From Diphasiastrum complanatum (Eukaryota; Streptophyta; Lycopodiopsida; Lycopodiales; Lycopodiaceae), in assembly GCA_029204225.1 (NCBI GenBank), contig CM055106.1, positions 25,503,368 through 25,567,367 of the forward strand: a stretch of DNA of 64,000 nucleotides, read 5' to 3'. The stretch's first letter is position 1. Every line of letters starts with the position of its first letter. A program made the position numbers and the translations under genes. The notes under the pieces are model-generated. The model did no database searches, was not told the DNA's origin, and was given only the letters and a program-made list of their open reading frames with translations. Positions 33,150-42,184 of the stretch are shown here, piece by piece.

Positions 33150-34525
33150 ATGGACTCTCGGGATCCTACACCTTCTCCACATCGCCGTAAGATCAAGAAT
33201 CACGCCGAGACAGATGCCGAGAAACTCTGTTTGGCCCTGAAACATCCTAAGGCAATTACTAAATGTGGTTACCTTCTGCAGATGATTCTCTAGCAACGCC
33301 TGGGCCGTAGGACAACAGTCACTCTCAAGGAGCTAGAGACACTATTTCCTAGCAACAGAAAATGAGTCAGCCCCCAGGTCGTAGATCTGACGCCAGACCC
33401 ACCCACCAAGAAGCAGGTTCCAAAGGAGGTCGTAGCCCAACAAGAAACCCTTCTTCAACAGGCTGCAACAAGAAGGCAGGCGGTAGCAGCAACAGGCAGC
33501 TTTGGGGATGCAGGCGCATCTGGCTCTGGTTCAGGTGGCGGGATTCAAGCCACTCTAGGCACTTCAGCAGTCCAGGCAACATCCCCTCCACCCACCACCT
33601 CTCTACCACTACAACCACCACTTGCTACCACTCCCACCCCTTCTATCACACTTAACACCGGAATTGACTCTACTATTCCAACAAAACTTCTCCTGTACAT
33701 ACCTCTCCTCTGCTTGACTCCTCAGTCGATGTTGACGATTTTGCTCTCCAACTACTCACTCAGATTCCCTCCATATCTTCTCCTTCCCATGATTCCTCTC
33801 CTCCGAGAATTCCAACACCTCCCAGCTCACCACAATAGTCTCCTCCTTTGAAACCACAATCACCTCCTCTAAGTCCACAATCTCCTCCTTTGACACCACA
33901 ATCACCTCCACCTTCCTATCCCCCAAACCCCTCTTCTAGACAATTTCCTGATCTTCTCCCCTACAACCCTATGCCTAATCCAAATTACCAACGGTCCTTT
34001 TTTGACATTGGCATAAGAGAGCGATTACCATTGACTACCCAAAAGATGGTCTGGTTGGTGAATGAGCTTCAATACAGCATCTACGGAACCGTGTCTGGTC
34101 AACAAGCATTACGACAGGTCGATGATGGTGCCATCCTCAGGAAAATCAATGGTTGCTGGCTGAATCTACTCAAAAACAACAACTGATCAATACCCTCAAC
34201 ACATACACTCAACAACAGCAGCAGATGCTCACCCACCTACACAACCAACTCTAGTTAAAAATCTCTAACATGCAAACTGTCATCGACAACCTCACACCAG
34301 AACAAGACTAGGTCATAGCAGATGCCCAAGCCGCACATTCTACTATGAAGGAACAACTAGAATTGGTCGATTTCAATGATTTTGCCCAAAAGTTGAAAGC
34401 CACGATGGAGCAGCACACCAAACTCCAACAATCATACACTGCTTCTGTCGAGGCCCTTAACCAACACATAGCCACCTTGGAAGAATGATTGAAGGCGGCC
34501 GCTCAGTCCATGCCTTTTGTCCATG
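33150..34525 (+). pseudogene. Retroelement accessory ORF, N-terminal part (split by CopC)
   Basis: The ATG at 33150 starts MDSRDPTPSPHRRK. A basic N terminus (AEKLCLALKHPKAITKCGYLL) is followed in the same frame, past a TAG near 33290 and a TGA near 33364, by Gln/Ala- and Gly/Ser-rich sequence (GASGSGSGGGIQATLG). After a frame change comes a proline-rich tract of QSPPL repeats encoded by a roughly 21-bp tandem DNA repeat (33840-33915). Then come PNYQRSFFDIGIRERLPL and a region that is coiled-coil-like in the 2781-3700 copy. The reading continues at 40022 beyond CopC. Total length would be roughly 800 codons. I do not recognise the protein. Its association with a polypurine tract and LTR start at 41166-41230 suggests an extra 3' ORF of a gypsy element. 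Confidence 0.5.
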
Positions 34526-34530
34526 TAGAG
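34526..34530. other. Target site duplication TAGAG, left
   Basis: TAGAG directly before the CopC 5' LTR is repeated at 40017-40021 directly after the 3' LTR. This is the 5-bp duplication made by copia integrase. Confidence 0.85.
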
Positions 34531-35184
34531 TGTGAGTGATTTCAACTAGTTTAGTCTAGTTTATTCATATTTTGGTTAATTGTCAATAAGAGGCCAAAAC
34601 TCATTTTAGACTTAGAGACAAACTTTTTGAAGTTATATTAGTTTAAAAATACATTCAATAAACACTTTTGGAAAGTGTGGGAAAGTTGGTAGTCGAGTTT
34701 GAGAGAGATTCAAATTTGAATTTTGGGTACATTGAATCTAGACCCAAAAATAGTAGGGTTTACATTTTGGAGGGAAAGCCAAGTGGCCAAATAGGGTTTG
34801 AAAACTCTATAAAAGGATGTAACTCGTGGAGAGACACATCTTCTATCTTCTCTCTCTCATTTCATCATTATATATGGTTCTCTTTGGGTTCTACTACTCA
34901 TTGGTGCACTATCTTGGTGTTATCTTGCAATCTTGTGTGTAGAATGATCATTTATTGCTATTTTCGATTCCACACATGTGAAATACAGTAGGGTACTGTA
35001 ATTGTACGAAAAACAAACATATTTTATGTTTCGGTTCATGTTTGATCAATATCTCTTAGAGTTTGCATCTCATTTTGTATATAGATGCTGATTTTTCTAC
35101 ATTGCAGGATTGTTGGTTTGCTCCTTATTGTAACCAAAAATTTGGGACATGGATTGGATCTTGAATGATCTGAAATCCTTCACA
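34531..35184 (+). repeat. CopC 5' LTR (654 bp)
   Basis: It starts TGTGAGTGATTTCAAC and ends GAAATCCTTCACA. A TATA box TATAAAAGG lies at 34808-34816, followed about 30 bases later by GGAGAGACACATCTTC, the likely transcription start region. Confidence 0.9.
34808..34816 (+). promoter_or_regulatory. CopC LTR TATA box
   Basis: TATAAAAGG within U3, conserved at 39639-39647 in the 3' LTR and in the reverse-strand family LTR at 21905-22502. Confidence 0.75.
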
Positions 35185-35196
35185 TGGTATCAGAAC
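35185..35196 (+). other. CopC primer binding site (iMet tRNA)
   Basis: TGGTATCAGAAC directly behind the LTR. One change from the canonical TGGTATCAGAGC. Confidence 0.85.
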
Positions 35197-35787
35197 TATT
35201 GTGTTTCAGGTTATGAAAGGATCAGTCATCTTTAGCAAGGATTTTGGAGGAGTTACCAATGCTAGAGCATGCTAGATTGATCTCTACTCAAAAATCAGCA
35301 TTTCTGCATGTGTAGAATTGATCTTTTGTAGGTCAAAACTCAATATAGGGTTATATACTTGATCAATTCCGATTTCAAACTTGGCTTACTAGAATTAGAT
35401 GATTTTTGGTGCATTAGGAAGGTCTCATTGGAGTTTACAAGAAGATATACCAAGTTTCTAGAAATTGCATGTAGAATTTGAGATATTCAATTTTTTGTGA
35501 TTTTGTCAAAACCCTAATTTTGATTGGATCTCTAGTTTGTGAGGTTACTGAACTTCATTTTAGTGTGTTTCAATCTTAGGAAGTGGCAAGAATCATTAGA
35601 TTGAGGATAGATCATAGGTTGATCAAGATTTCACTATTCTATGTGTTGATTTTCTAGTTAGAAGTGCTAGAAGAGATTTGAGAGGTTCCATATCTTTGTG
35701 ATTTCTTCTTGAGTTCATTTGTTGACATTCAAGAGAGTGCTTTGTGCATTGGAATAGGTTGAAAGAAGAAGATCAGGTCACTTCAAC

Positions 35788-36495
35788 ATGGCTACAAGTG
35801 GTGGATTTATGTTGGAGAGCAATGATAGGCTTACCTCAATCAACTATTCTACTTGGAAGGTGAGGATGGAGTCCTTATTGGAGATGAATGAGTTGATGGA
35901 GATTGTTGCAGGTGTGGAGGAGAGACCTCAAGCACCTCAAGATCAAGTGAGTTATGACAAGAGAGCAAAGAAAGCTTTACACATGATTAAGATGAATGTT
36001 ACCAATGAACTTCTCAAGGAAGTTGGTAAGTGCACATCATCTTAGGAGGCTTGGGAAGCTTTGAAGAAGCTTTATGAATCCAAGTCTACATCAAGAGTGC
36101 TTACTCTTAGGAGGCAAATCTTTCAAAGTTTGCAAAAGAAGGAAGAAAATACTCATGTTTTTGTTTTGAGGGTTAAAGCATTCAATGATGAGTTAGCATG
36201 TATTGATGAAAGCATTAAGGAGGTAGAACTTGTTCAAGTTATACTTAATGGCTTGTTGGATGATCATGCTAATCTTGTTCAAAGTTTTGTTATTCAAAAG
36301 ACTTTGCCAAGTATTGTGGATTTGCAAGAGATCTTGGTGAATGAGGAGTATAGGCTTCAATCAAGAGGAGGTGGATCTACATCGACATCTCATTATGAAG
36401 AGGATGCTATGATAATCAAAGGCAAGTTCAAGGGCAAAGGCAAAGGCAAGTGGTCTAAAGGGCAAGATCAAGGTGAGACTTTTTCTTTTGATTGA
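35788..36495 (+). pseudogene. CopC gag (UBN2 type), one stop
   Basis: The ATG at 35788 starts MATSGGFMLESNDRL. The UBN2/retrotransposon gag fold is clear: NYSTWKVRMESLLEMNEL, then EAWEALKKLYESKS, LRRQIFQSLQKKEENTHVF, NGLLDDHANLVQSFVIQ and LQEILVNEEYRLQSRG. It ends with a Gly/Lys-rich basic tail. A TAG at 36043 interrupts it after KCTSS, and a second stop ends the frame at 36495. The knuckle follows in another frame at the start of the pol frame (36510). Gag would form the particle. The nearest relative in the window is the copia-1 gag at 1798-2440. Confidence 0.8.
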
Positions 36496-39367
36496 TAAGT
36501 CTAAGTTGAAATGCTTTTATTATGGAATCAAATGGCATTTTGCAAATGAATGTTTGAAGAAGCAAAGAGATGAAGGTAGCAAGCAAATCAACTTTATTAC
36601 TAATGATGAGGATCTAGGTGGTGGTGATTCTTTTTTTATGTGTTCTTCAAGTCCAATATCAAGTGAAGGTGACAAAGATTCATGGTGGATTGATAGTGGA
36701 CCTAGCTCACACATGACCAGTCACAAGGAGTTCTTTACTTCTTTGGTCACTTATGATGGAGCCAAGAAAGCAATTCACATGGCCAATGGTGGTGAGTGTG
36801 TGATTGAAGGTATTGGTTCAATTCCTATTTGTCTCTCTACTAATAGGAAAGCAAGACTTGATGGTGTTCTTTACATTCCTTCACTTTCAAAGACTTTGCT
36901 AAGTGTTGGTCAAATGATAGAGAAAGGATACATGGTAAAGTTTGGTGGTGATGTTTGTTTCATTACAAAGGAAAAAATCTTGGTTGCTAGGGGCAATAGA
37001 CAAGGTAGACTTTTCAAGCTTGATGCTTTTGTTATGGCTAACAAAAAGGATGGAATGGAAAAGGAGATTGGTCTCAACTTTCCAAAAATACCTTTTAGCA
37101 TCAATAAGATTGGTGAATCTTATGCAAAGTCTAACACGCTTCCTTATGCTAGATCTAGGTCAAGATCTAATGTGCTTCTTGGAGATGTTCATCTTTGTGC
37201 TAACTCGGCTAGTCTTGAGGATAATGATGGTATTTCAATGGTTCTTCATGGCAAGTGCAAGCATGCAAAAGGTAAGGAAAGAACTAATTTCATCAATGGA
37301 GGTGAAGGTTCTTCCTTGGAAAAGATTGTTGTTAATGATTTCTTTGATCATATGGAAAAGGATGTTGCTAGGTGCATGCATGAAGGAGGTGGTTCTTCTA
37401 CATTCTTTTGTTATGATTCCAAGAAAGTCATTTTTCCAGCAAGTGGAGCCACATGTCTTCATAAAGAGAGTAGATCAAATGGTTCTATCAAGAGACTTGG
37501 TGAGGAAGATAGTCACAAGTCAAGAAGAAGAGAAGTATGTGAAGAGTTCAAAGTAGGATGTACTTTGAATGATGTCATTGTGAATGATAGTGAGGAAGAA
37601 TCATTATCATATGAGTCATTACCTAAAACATTGAGTAGAAGTTCTTGTTTGAAAAAAGAGACTATTTCAATCATCCTTATGTTGAAGGTACTAATCATTT
37701 TTTTCATGGCTTCTAATGTTTTTGAGGTTTCTACTTCTTATGATGCAATCATTAAGAGGGAGTCTTATGAAGGGAAGAGCAATGGAAGATTGGTTCTTGG
37801 GAAGATCCAAGGCATGGATCTCAAATCTCTTCATCAACTCAAAGGATTCTATGATTATGAACTGATCACTCATGATCAAGATGGCAAAAGGTTGGTTGGA
37901 GAAGACTACATGGAACAAATCGAGAGGCAATTTCTTCAAGGCAAGGGAGATCTCATTGGTGAGCTTATTGAGGTTTGTTATGGACTCAAGAGGGCTGGAT
38001 TTATTAGTTTTGATACTCATCTTCACCTACTCTACTTCATGTTGGATGGAAAGTTTGGAATCTATCTTTTGATTTATGATGGTGACATTGGTGATATTGT
38101 TTTCACTAACCTTTGTGGAAATTCGAGATCAAGCATTGATGAGTTCTTTTTGGATCTATATCATATGTTTGAGAGGGAGTATTTCCAAAGGTTTACGTCT
38201 AAAGATATTCATATCTTTGATATCTTTGATGATCAAGAGAAAGGTAAGCAAGTGGATGCGACACACTTTGCTTTACTCACATGTTTTGGAGAATTTTCTT
38301 GTGTAGATGATGCTATGCAAGTGGATATTGGTTCTCATGGTTCTCATACTGAAAAATCAAATAATGGATCTGGAAAACAAAGTTTGTTCAATGACTTTGA
38401 TGGTCAAGAGGAAGATCAAGAGGTTGGTCTCAAAGGGCTTCAACAACACAAAAGGAAAGGTGGCAATTTGGAGCTAGTCAAGAGCATCAAAGGAGAGGTA
38501 ATTGGCAAAGATGTTATGGATTTGTGTTTGCAGCTTATTGAAGACTCAAGTAAGGTCAAAGGAGCAGCAAGGAAGTGTCGTTCAAGTTTACTTTACTTGT
38601 TCTATCTCATGTTTGAGCAATTTCATGTAAATGTGTGCAAATTGTCAAGATATGGACAAACTAGCTACATTGTCTTGCAATATCTTATTGTTGGAGTTGT
38701 ACTAGCATTCTTGGCTGGTTTTGCTGATGGAAATGAAGCTAATGGAGGTTCATTATGTCACTCATCCATGGCTAAGTTCTCAAGTGTTGAGCTACTTGGT
38801 GCCGATACTTGGAGATTGTCAATTTTTGGTGAATTCATGGTCATTTTCTTGTGTCAAGTAGATCTTGAAGATGGACTAGTGCAAACTACTTGGTTTATGG
38901 AGTCATGTGGTGCTAGATTTGCATCATGTATGTACTCACCTACTCATGGATTTCCAAGGTTTGATGGTTTCTTGTGGCAAGATGGAGATGGAGGCTCATT
39001 CATGGAGTTTTATGGTGGAGACATACCAAGAAAGGACAAAGTTGGAGGACACAAGCAAGCAAATGATCATCACTCACATTTATTGTTTGGTTGCTGTAAT
39101 TTTCCAGAGAGTACAAAGTTTGAAACATGGAGAAATCATTTCATTCACATTCTATTTGGTTCTTCATGTTCTAGTTATATCTTGATGTGCAAAATTGATG
39201 TAAGGAATAGTGAAGCATCCAATTTGGACACTATTCTCTATATCAATTATGAAAGATACTCTAGAAGATTAGAAAGGAGATCTATACTTAGGATGGAGAT
39301 CATTCTAAAGCTGGATCAAAGTTCTACTGTCAAAACTATGCCAAAACTAGTTGAAGAGGGACTATGA
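36473..39367 (+). CDS. CopC pol-like polyprotein, 964 codons open, catalytic motifs eroded
   Basis: There is no in-frame ATG near the start. Expression would need a frameshift from gag. Visible: knuckle CFYYGIKWHFANEC (second Cys now Tyr), protease DSGPSSHM (Ala to Pro), GVLYIPSLSKTLLSVGQM and ARGNRQGRLFKLD, as in copia protease/pre-integrase. The integrase region has only faint echoes (GDVHLCANSASLED, INGGEGSS). The RT region aligns in order and spacing (GEDYMEQIERQFLQGKGDLI, CYGLKRA, LDGKFGIYLLIYDGDIGD), but YVDD reads YDGD. RNase H echoes follow (LSRYGQ, LAFLAGFADG). So all domains are heavily altered, yet no stop occurs in 2.9 kb. No enzyme activity is expected for integrase or RT. Whether the product has another role is unknown. 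Confidence 0.7.
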   Translation: MRLFLLIDKSKLKCFYYGIKWHFANECLKKQRDEGSKQINFITNDEDLGGGDSFFMCSSSPISSEGDKDSWWIDSGPSSHMTSHKEFFTSLVTYDGAKKAIHMANGGECVIEGIGSIPICLSTNRKARLDGVLYIPSLSKTLLSVGQMIEKGYMVKFGGDVCFITKEKILVARGNRQGRLFKLDAFVMANKKDGMEKEIGLNFPKIPFSINKIGESYAKSNTLPYARSRSRSNVLLGDVHLCANSASLEDNDGISMVLHGKCKHAKGKERTNFINGGEGSSLEKIVVNDFFDHMEKDVARCMHEGGGSSTFFCYDSKKVIFPASGATCLHKESRSNGSIKRLGEEDSHKSRRREVCEEFKVGCTLNDVIVNDSEEESLSYESLPKTLSRSSCLKKETISIILMLKVLIIFFMASNVFEVSTSYDAIIKRESYEGKSNGRLVLGKIQGMDLKSLHQLKGFYDYELITHDQDGKRLVGEDYMEQIERQFLQGKGDLIGELIEVCYGLKRAGFISFDTHLHLLYFMLDGKFGIYLLIYDGDIGDIVFTNLCGNSRSSIDEFFLDLYHMFEREYFQRFTSKDIHIFDIFDDQEKGKQVDATHFALLTCFGEFSCVDDAMQVDIGSHGSHTEKSNNGSGKQSLFNDFDGQEEDQEVGLKGLQQHKRKGGNLELVKSIKGEVIGKDVMDLCLQLIEDSSKVKGAARKCRSSLLYLFYLMFEQFHVNVCKLSRYGQTSYIVLQYLIVGVVLAFLAGFADGNEANGGSLCHSSMAKFSSVELLGADTWRLSIFGEFMVIFLCQVDLEDGLVQTTWFMESCGARFASCMYSPTHGFPRFDGFLWQDGDGGSFMEFYGGDIPRKDKVGGHKQANDHHSHLLFGCCNFPESTKFETWRNHFIHILFGSSCSSYILMCKIDVRNSEASNLDTILYINYERYSRRLERRSILRMEIILKLDQSSTVKTMPKLVEEGL
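39353..39361 (+). other. CopC polypurine tract
   Basis: GAAGAGGGA lies one base before the 3' LTR and inside the last codons of the long frame (LVEEGL then stop). Confidence 0.7.
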
Positions 39368-40016
39368 GAGATTTCAACTAGTTTAGTCTAGTTTATTCAT
39401 ATTTTGGTTAATTGTCAATAAGAGGCCAAAACTCATTTTAGACTTAGAGACAAACTTTTTGAAGTTATATTAGTTTAAAATACATTCAATAAACACTTTT
39501 GGAAAGTGTGGGAAAGCTGGTAGTCGAGTTTGAGAGAGATTCAAATTTGAACTTTGGGTACATTGAATCTAGACCCAAAAATAGTAGGGTTTACATTTTG
39601 GAGGGAAAGCCAAGTGGCCAAATAGGGTTTAAAAACTCTATAAAAGGATGTAACTCGTGGAGAGACACATCTTCTCTCTTCTCTCTCTCATTTCATCATT
39701 ATATATGGTTCTCTTTGGGTTCTACTACTCATTGGTGCACTATCTTGGTGTTATCTTGCAATCTTGTGTGTAGAATGATCATTTATTGCTATTTTCGATT
39801 CCACACATGTGAAATACAGTAGGGTACTGTAATTGTATGGAAAACAAACATATTTTATGTTTTGGTTCATGTTTGATCAATATCTCTTAGGTTTTGCATC
39901 TCATTTTGTATGTAGATGCTGATTTTTCTACATTGGCAGGATTGTTGGTTTGCTCCTTATTGTAACCAAAGATTTGGGACATGGATTGGATCTTGAATGA
40001 TCTGAAATCCTTCACA
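39363..40016 (+). repeat. CopC 3' LTR (654 bp)
   Basis: It starts TATGAGAGATTTCAAC (TG changed to TA) and ends GAAATCCTTCACA. It has the same length as the 5' LTR, with about 15 substitutions or single-base indels. The TATA box is at 39639. The right target duplication TAGAG is at 40017-40021. Confidence 0.9.
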
Positions 40017-40021
40017 TAGAG

Positions 40022-41094
40022 CACGCTCACTTTCATGACTCTGGGCATCACTTTGATGGCTTAGATGGTGGCGATGGGGTAGGATCTCAACAAATGCAAA
40101 CAGATAATCAAGGCTCGACATTTCAAGGGCAGTCTCAAGGACCACAAGCTCAACCACCAACTAATCCTCAGGGCACCGGTGGTACTTCCTCCCAACACTA
40201 ATTCACTTCTACTGCCTCTAACCCCATTGATACAACTAACCTTCCCTTTCCATGCCAATTTTCTCTTGAATCACAACAGATCGCTACTTCTAACCCTTTA
40301 CCTCCTCTCTCTCTTGAACCAGACCTCCAAGTTGAACATGCCTTAGCTGTTGAAGCTCTCACAATATGACACCAGATCTCTCCAACTGCATCGAACAAGG
40401 AGCACCTCATCTCCCAGGAGTTTGCAAAGAAATACCAATCCAAGGAGCGCGACGAGTACATCCTACCCAACCTGGATCACTGCAAGACTCACAAGGAAGC
40501 CGTAAAGATTTTGGATCCGCAACCTGCCTAGCGACACCAACTCTTCTTGCAAAGCAAAGCATCCATGGAACGATATCTTGAAGCCTTGACATACATGCGC
40601 ATCAATCCATACTATTACCCGGTGGTACGTAGAGAACCATTTTCCACCACAAAGAGGAAAAACAAGATTTACTGGCCCAAGCTAACTGGCGTACATACCA
40701 GCAATCCCGTAGACAACATGATTACCAATTGCCGTGTCTTTCACCAAAAATATCATGGCAACCCGGATCAGGATGTGCGCTACTTTGCAGATAATTGTGG
40801 CCTGGTTGTTTTCTTGGCAGAACTCAATGGCTATTGGGACAGAGGCCTCCCACCAATCACCATTGATATCAACAAGCCCTTACAGACTGAAACATATCAC
40901 ATCAACGTGGCCCGTCTTTATTACCATTCCACCCTCACTTCAGCGTTGCACGTCGATATGGTAGAACTCTGGAAGATCCATGGCTTCTTGCAAGGCATGT
41001 TGCATTACTACAAACAACTACCCTTCCTCTATAAATTGCATTGGCAAATGATGGAAGACATTGGCAATAAAATCTATCAGATCCACCAACAATA
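40022..41094 (+). pseudogene. Retroelement accessory ORF, C-terminal part
   Basis: This continues the ORF split by CopC. First come residues matching the 2781-3700 copy: GDGVGSQQMQTDNQGSTFQG, Gln/Pro-rich. Then come a Ser/Pro/Leu-rich linker with stops near 40200 and 40367, and HQISPTASNKEHLISQEFAKK. From 40547 there is a 182-codon open frame: MERYLEALTYMRINPYYYPV, KNKIYWPKLTGVHTSNPV, FADNCGLVVFLAELNGYWDR, VARLYYHSTLTSALHVDM, and a C terminus rich in His/Tyr/Gln. The aromatic-rich C-terminal block is of a similar kind to that of the GypA accessory ORF at 6215-6712 but not obviously homologous. Unrecognised. The last third is intact and could be tested by profile search. Confidence 0.5.
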
Positions 41095-41165
41095 ATCACG
41101 CTTCCAGGAAGCTCAAAAGATCCAGGAAGAAAAAACTTCGATTGGTGTGGGACCACCAATCCAAT

Positions 41166-41230
41166 AAGAAGGGGAATAATGTTAGCATCTGGCTAACACA
41201 GAGAAAAATTAAAAAGAGAGAAATCAAACT
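41166..41230 (+). other. Polypurine tract and first 50 bp of an LTR
   Basis: AAGAAGGGGA (41166-41175) followed by TGTTAGCATCTGGCTAACAC at 41180 looks like the 3' end of the gypsy element that carried the accessory ORF. The LTR breaks off at about 41230, where the CopC fragment begins. No other copy of this LTR is seen in the window. Confidence 0.5.
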
Positions 41231-41235
41231 CTATG

Positions 41236-42184
41236 GATTGAAGGTATTAGTTCAATTCCTATTTGTCTCTCTACTAATAGGAAAGCAAGACTTGATGGTG
41301 TTCTTTACATTCTTTCACTTTCAAAGAATTTGCTAAGTGTTGGTCAAATGATAAAGGATACATGGTAAAGTTTGGTGGTGATGCTTGTTTCATTACAAAG
41401 GAATAAATCTTGGTTGCTAGGGGCAATAGACAAGGTAGACTTTTCAAGCTTGATGCTTTTGTTATGGCTAACAAAAAGGATGGAATGGAAAAGGAGATTG
41501 GTCTCAACTTTCCAAAGTTCCCTTTTAGAATCAATATGATTGGTGGATCTTATGCAAAGTTTAAAAAGCCTTCTTATGCTAGATCTATGTCAAGATCTAA
41601 TATGCTTCTTGGAGATGTTCATCTTTGTGCTAACTTGGCTAGTCTTGAGGATAATGATGTTGTTTCAATAGAACTTCATGGCAAGTGAAATCATGCAAAA
41701 GGTAAGGAAAGAGCTAACTTCATCAATGGAGGTGAAGGTTCTTCCTTGGAAAAGGTTGTTGCTAATGATTTCTTTGATCATATGGAGAAATATGTTGATA
41801 GGTGCATTCATGAAGAAGATGCTTCTTCTACATTCTTTTGTGGTGAGTCCAAGAAAGTCATTTTTTCAGCAAGTGGAGTCACATGTCTTCATAAAGAGAG
41901 TAGATCAAATGGTTCTATCAAGAGACTTGGTGAGGGGGATAGTCACAAGTCAAGAAGAAGAGAAGTATGTGAAGAGTTCAAAGTAGGATGTACTTTGAGT
42001 GATGTCATTGTGAATGATAGTGAGGAAGAATCATTATCATATCTGTCATTACCTATAACATTGAGTAGAAGTTCTTGTTTGAAGAAATAGAGTACTTCAA
42101 TCATTCTTATGTTGAAGGTACTAAGCATTTTTTTCATGGCTTCTAATGTTTTTGAGGTTTCTACTTCTTATGATGCAGTCATTA
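41236..42184 (+). pseudogene. Internal fragment of a second CopC-family element
   Basis: It matches 36802-37754 of CopC almost base for base, with scattered changes: end of protease, pre-integrase and the integrase-region residues of the long frame (RGNRQGRLFKLDAFVMANKK, GDVHLCANLASLED, KESRSNGSIKRLGEGDSHKS). In this copy the frame is broken by TAA (about 41404), TGA (about 41688), TAG (about 42088) and small indels. No LTR, gag or RT is attached, and both ends are abrupt. It shows that CopC's unusual pol sequence is a family trait and not a defect of one copy. Confidence 0.8.

Larger units (their letters stand above)
34531..40016 (+). mobile_element. Complete Ty1/copia element CopC, 5486 bp, recent insertion
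   Basis: Two 654-bp LTRs, an iMet primer site, gag, a very long pol-like frame, a polypurine tract and a TAGAG target duplication on both sides. I count about 15 differences between the LTRs, near 2%, so it is younger than the surrounding elements, which differ by about 10% or more. It splits the accessory ORF. Gag has one stop and a frameshift before pol, and no pol catalytic motif is intact, so it is most likely non-autonomous and was moved by proteins from elsewhere. Related sequences are a fragment at 41236-42184 and LTRs at 21905 and 43813. Confidence 0.9.

Noticed and set aside
34668-34991. 107-codon frame in the CopC LTR, also open at 39499-39822 and in reverse at 22031-22360 and 43767-44090
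   Set aside because: It is conserved only because the LTR is repeated. It covers U3/R, includes the TATA box region, and has no domain.
36942-37556. 204-codon frame overlapping the CopC pol frame in another phase
   Set aside because: It is a shadow of the longer frame, rich in Ser/Leu/Met from the shifted codons, with no independent start signals.
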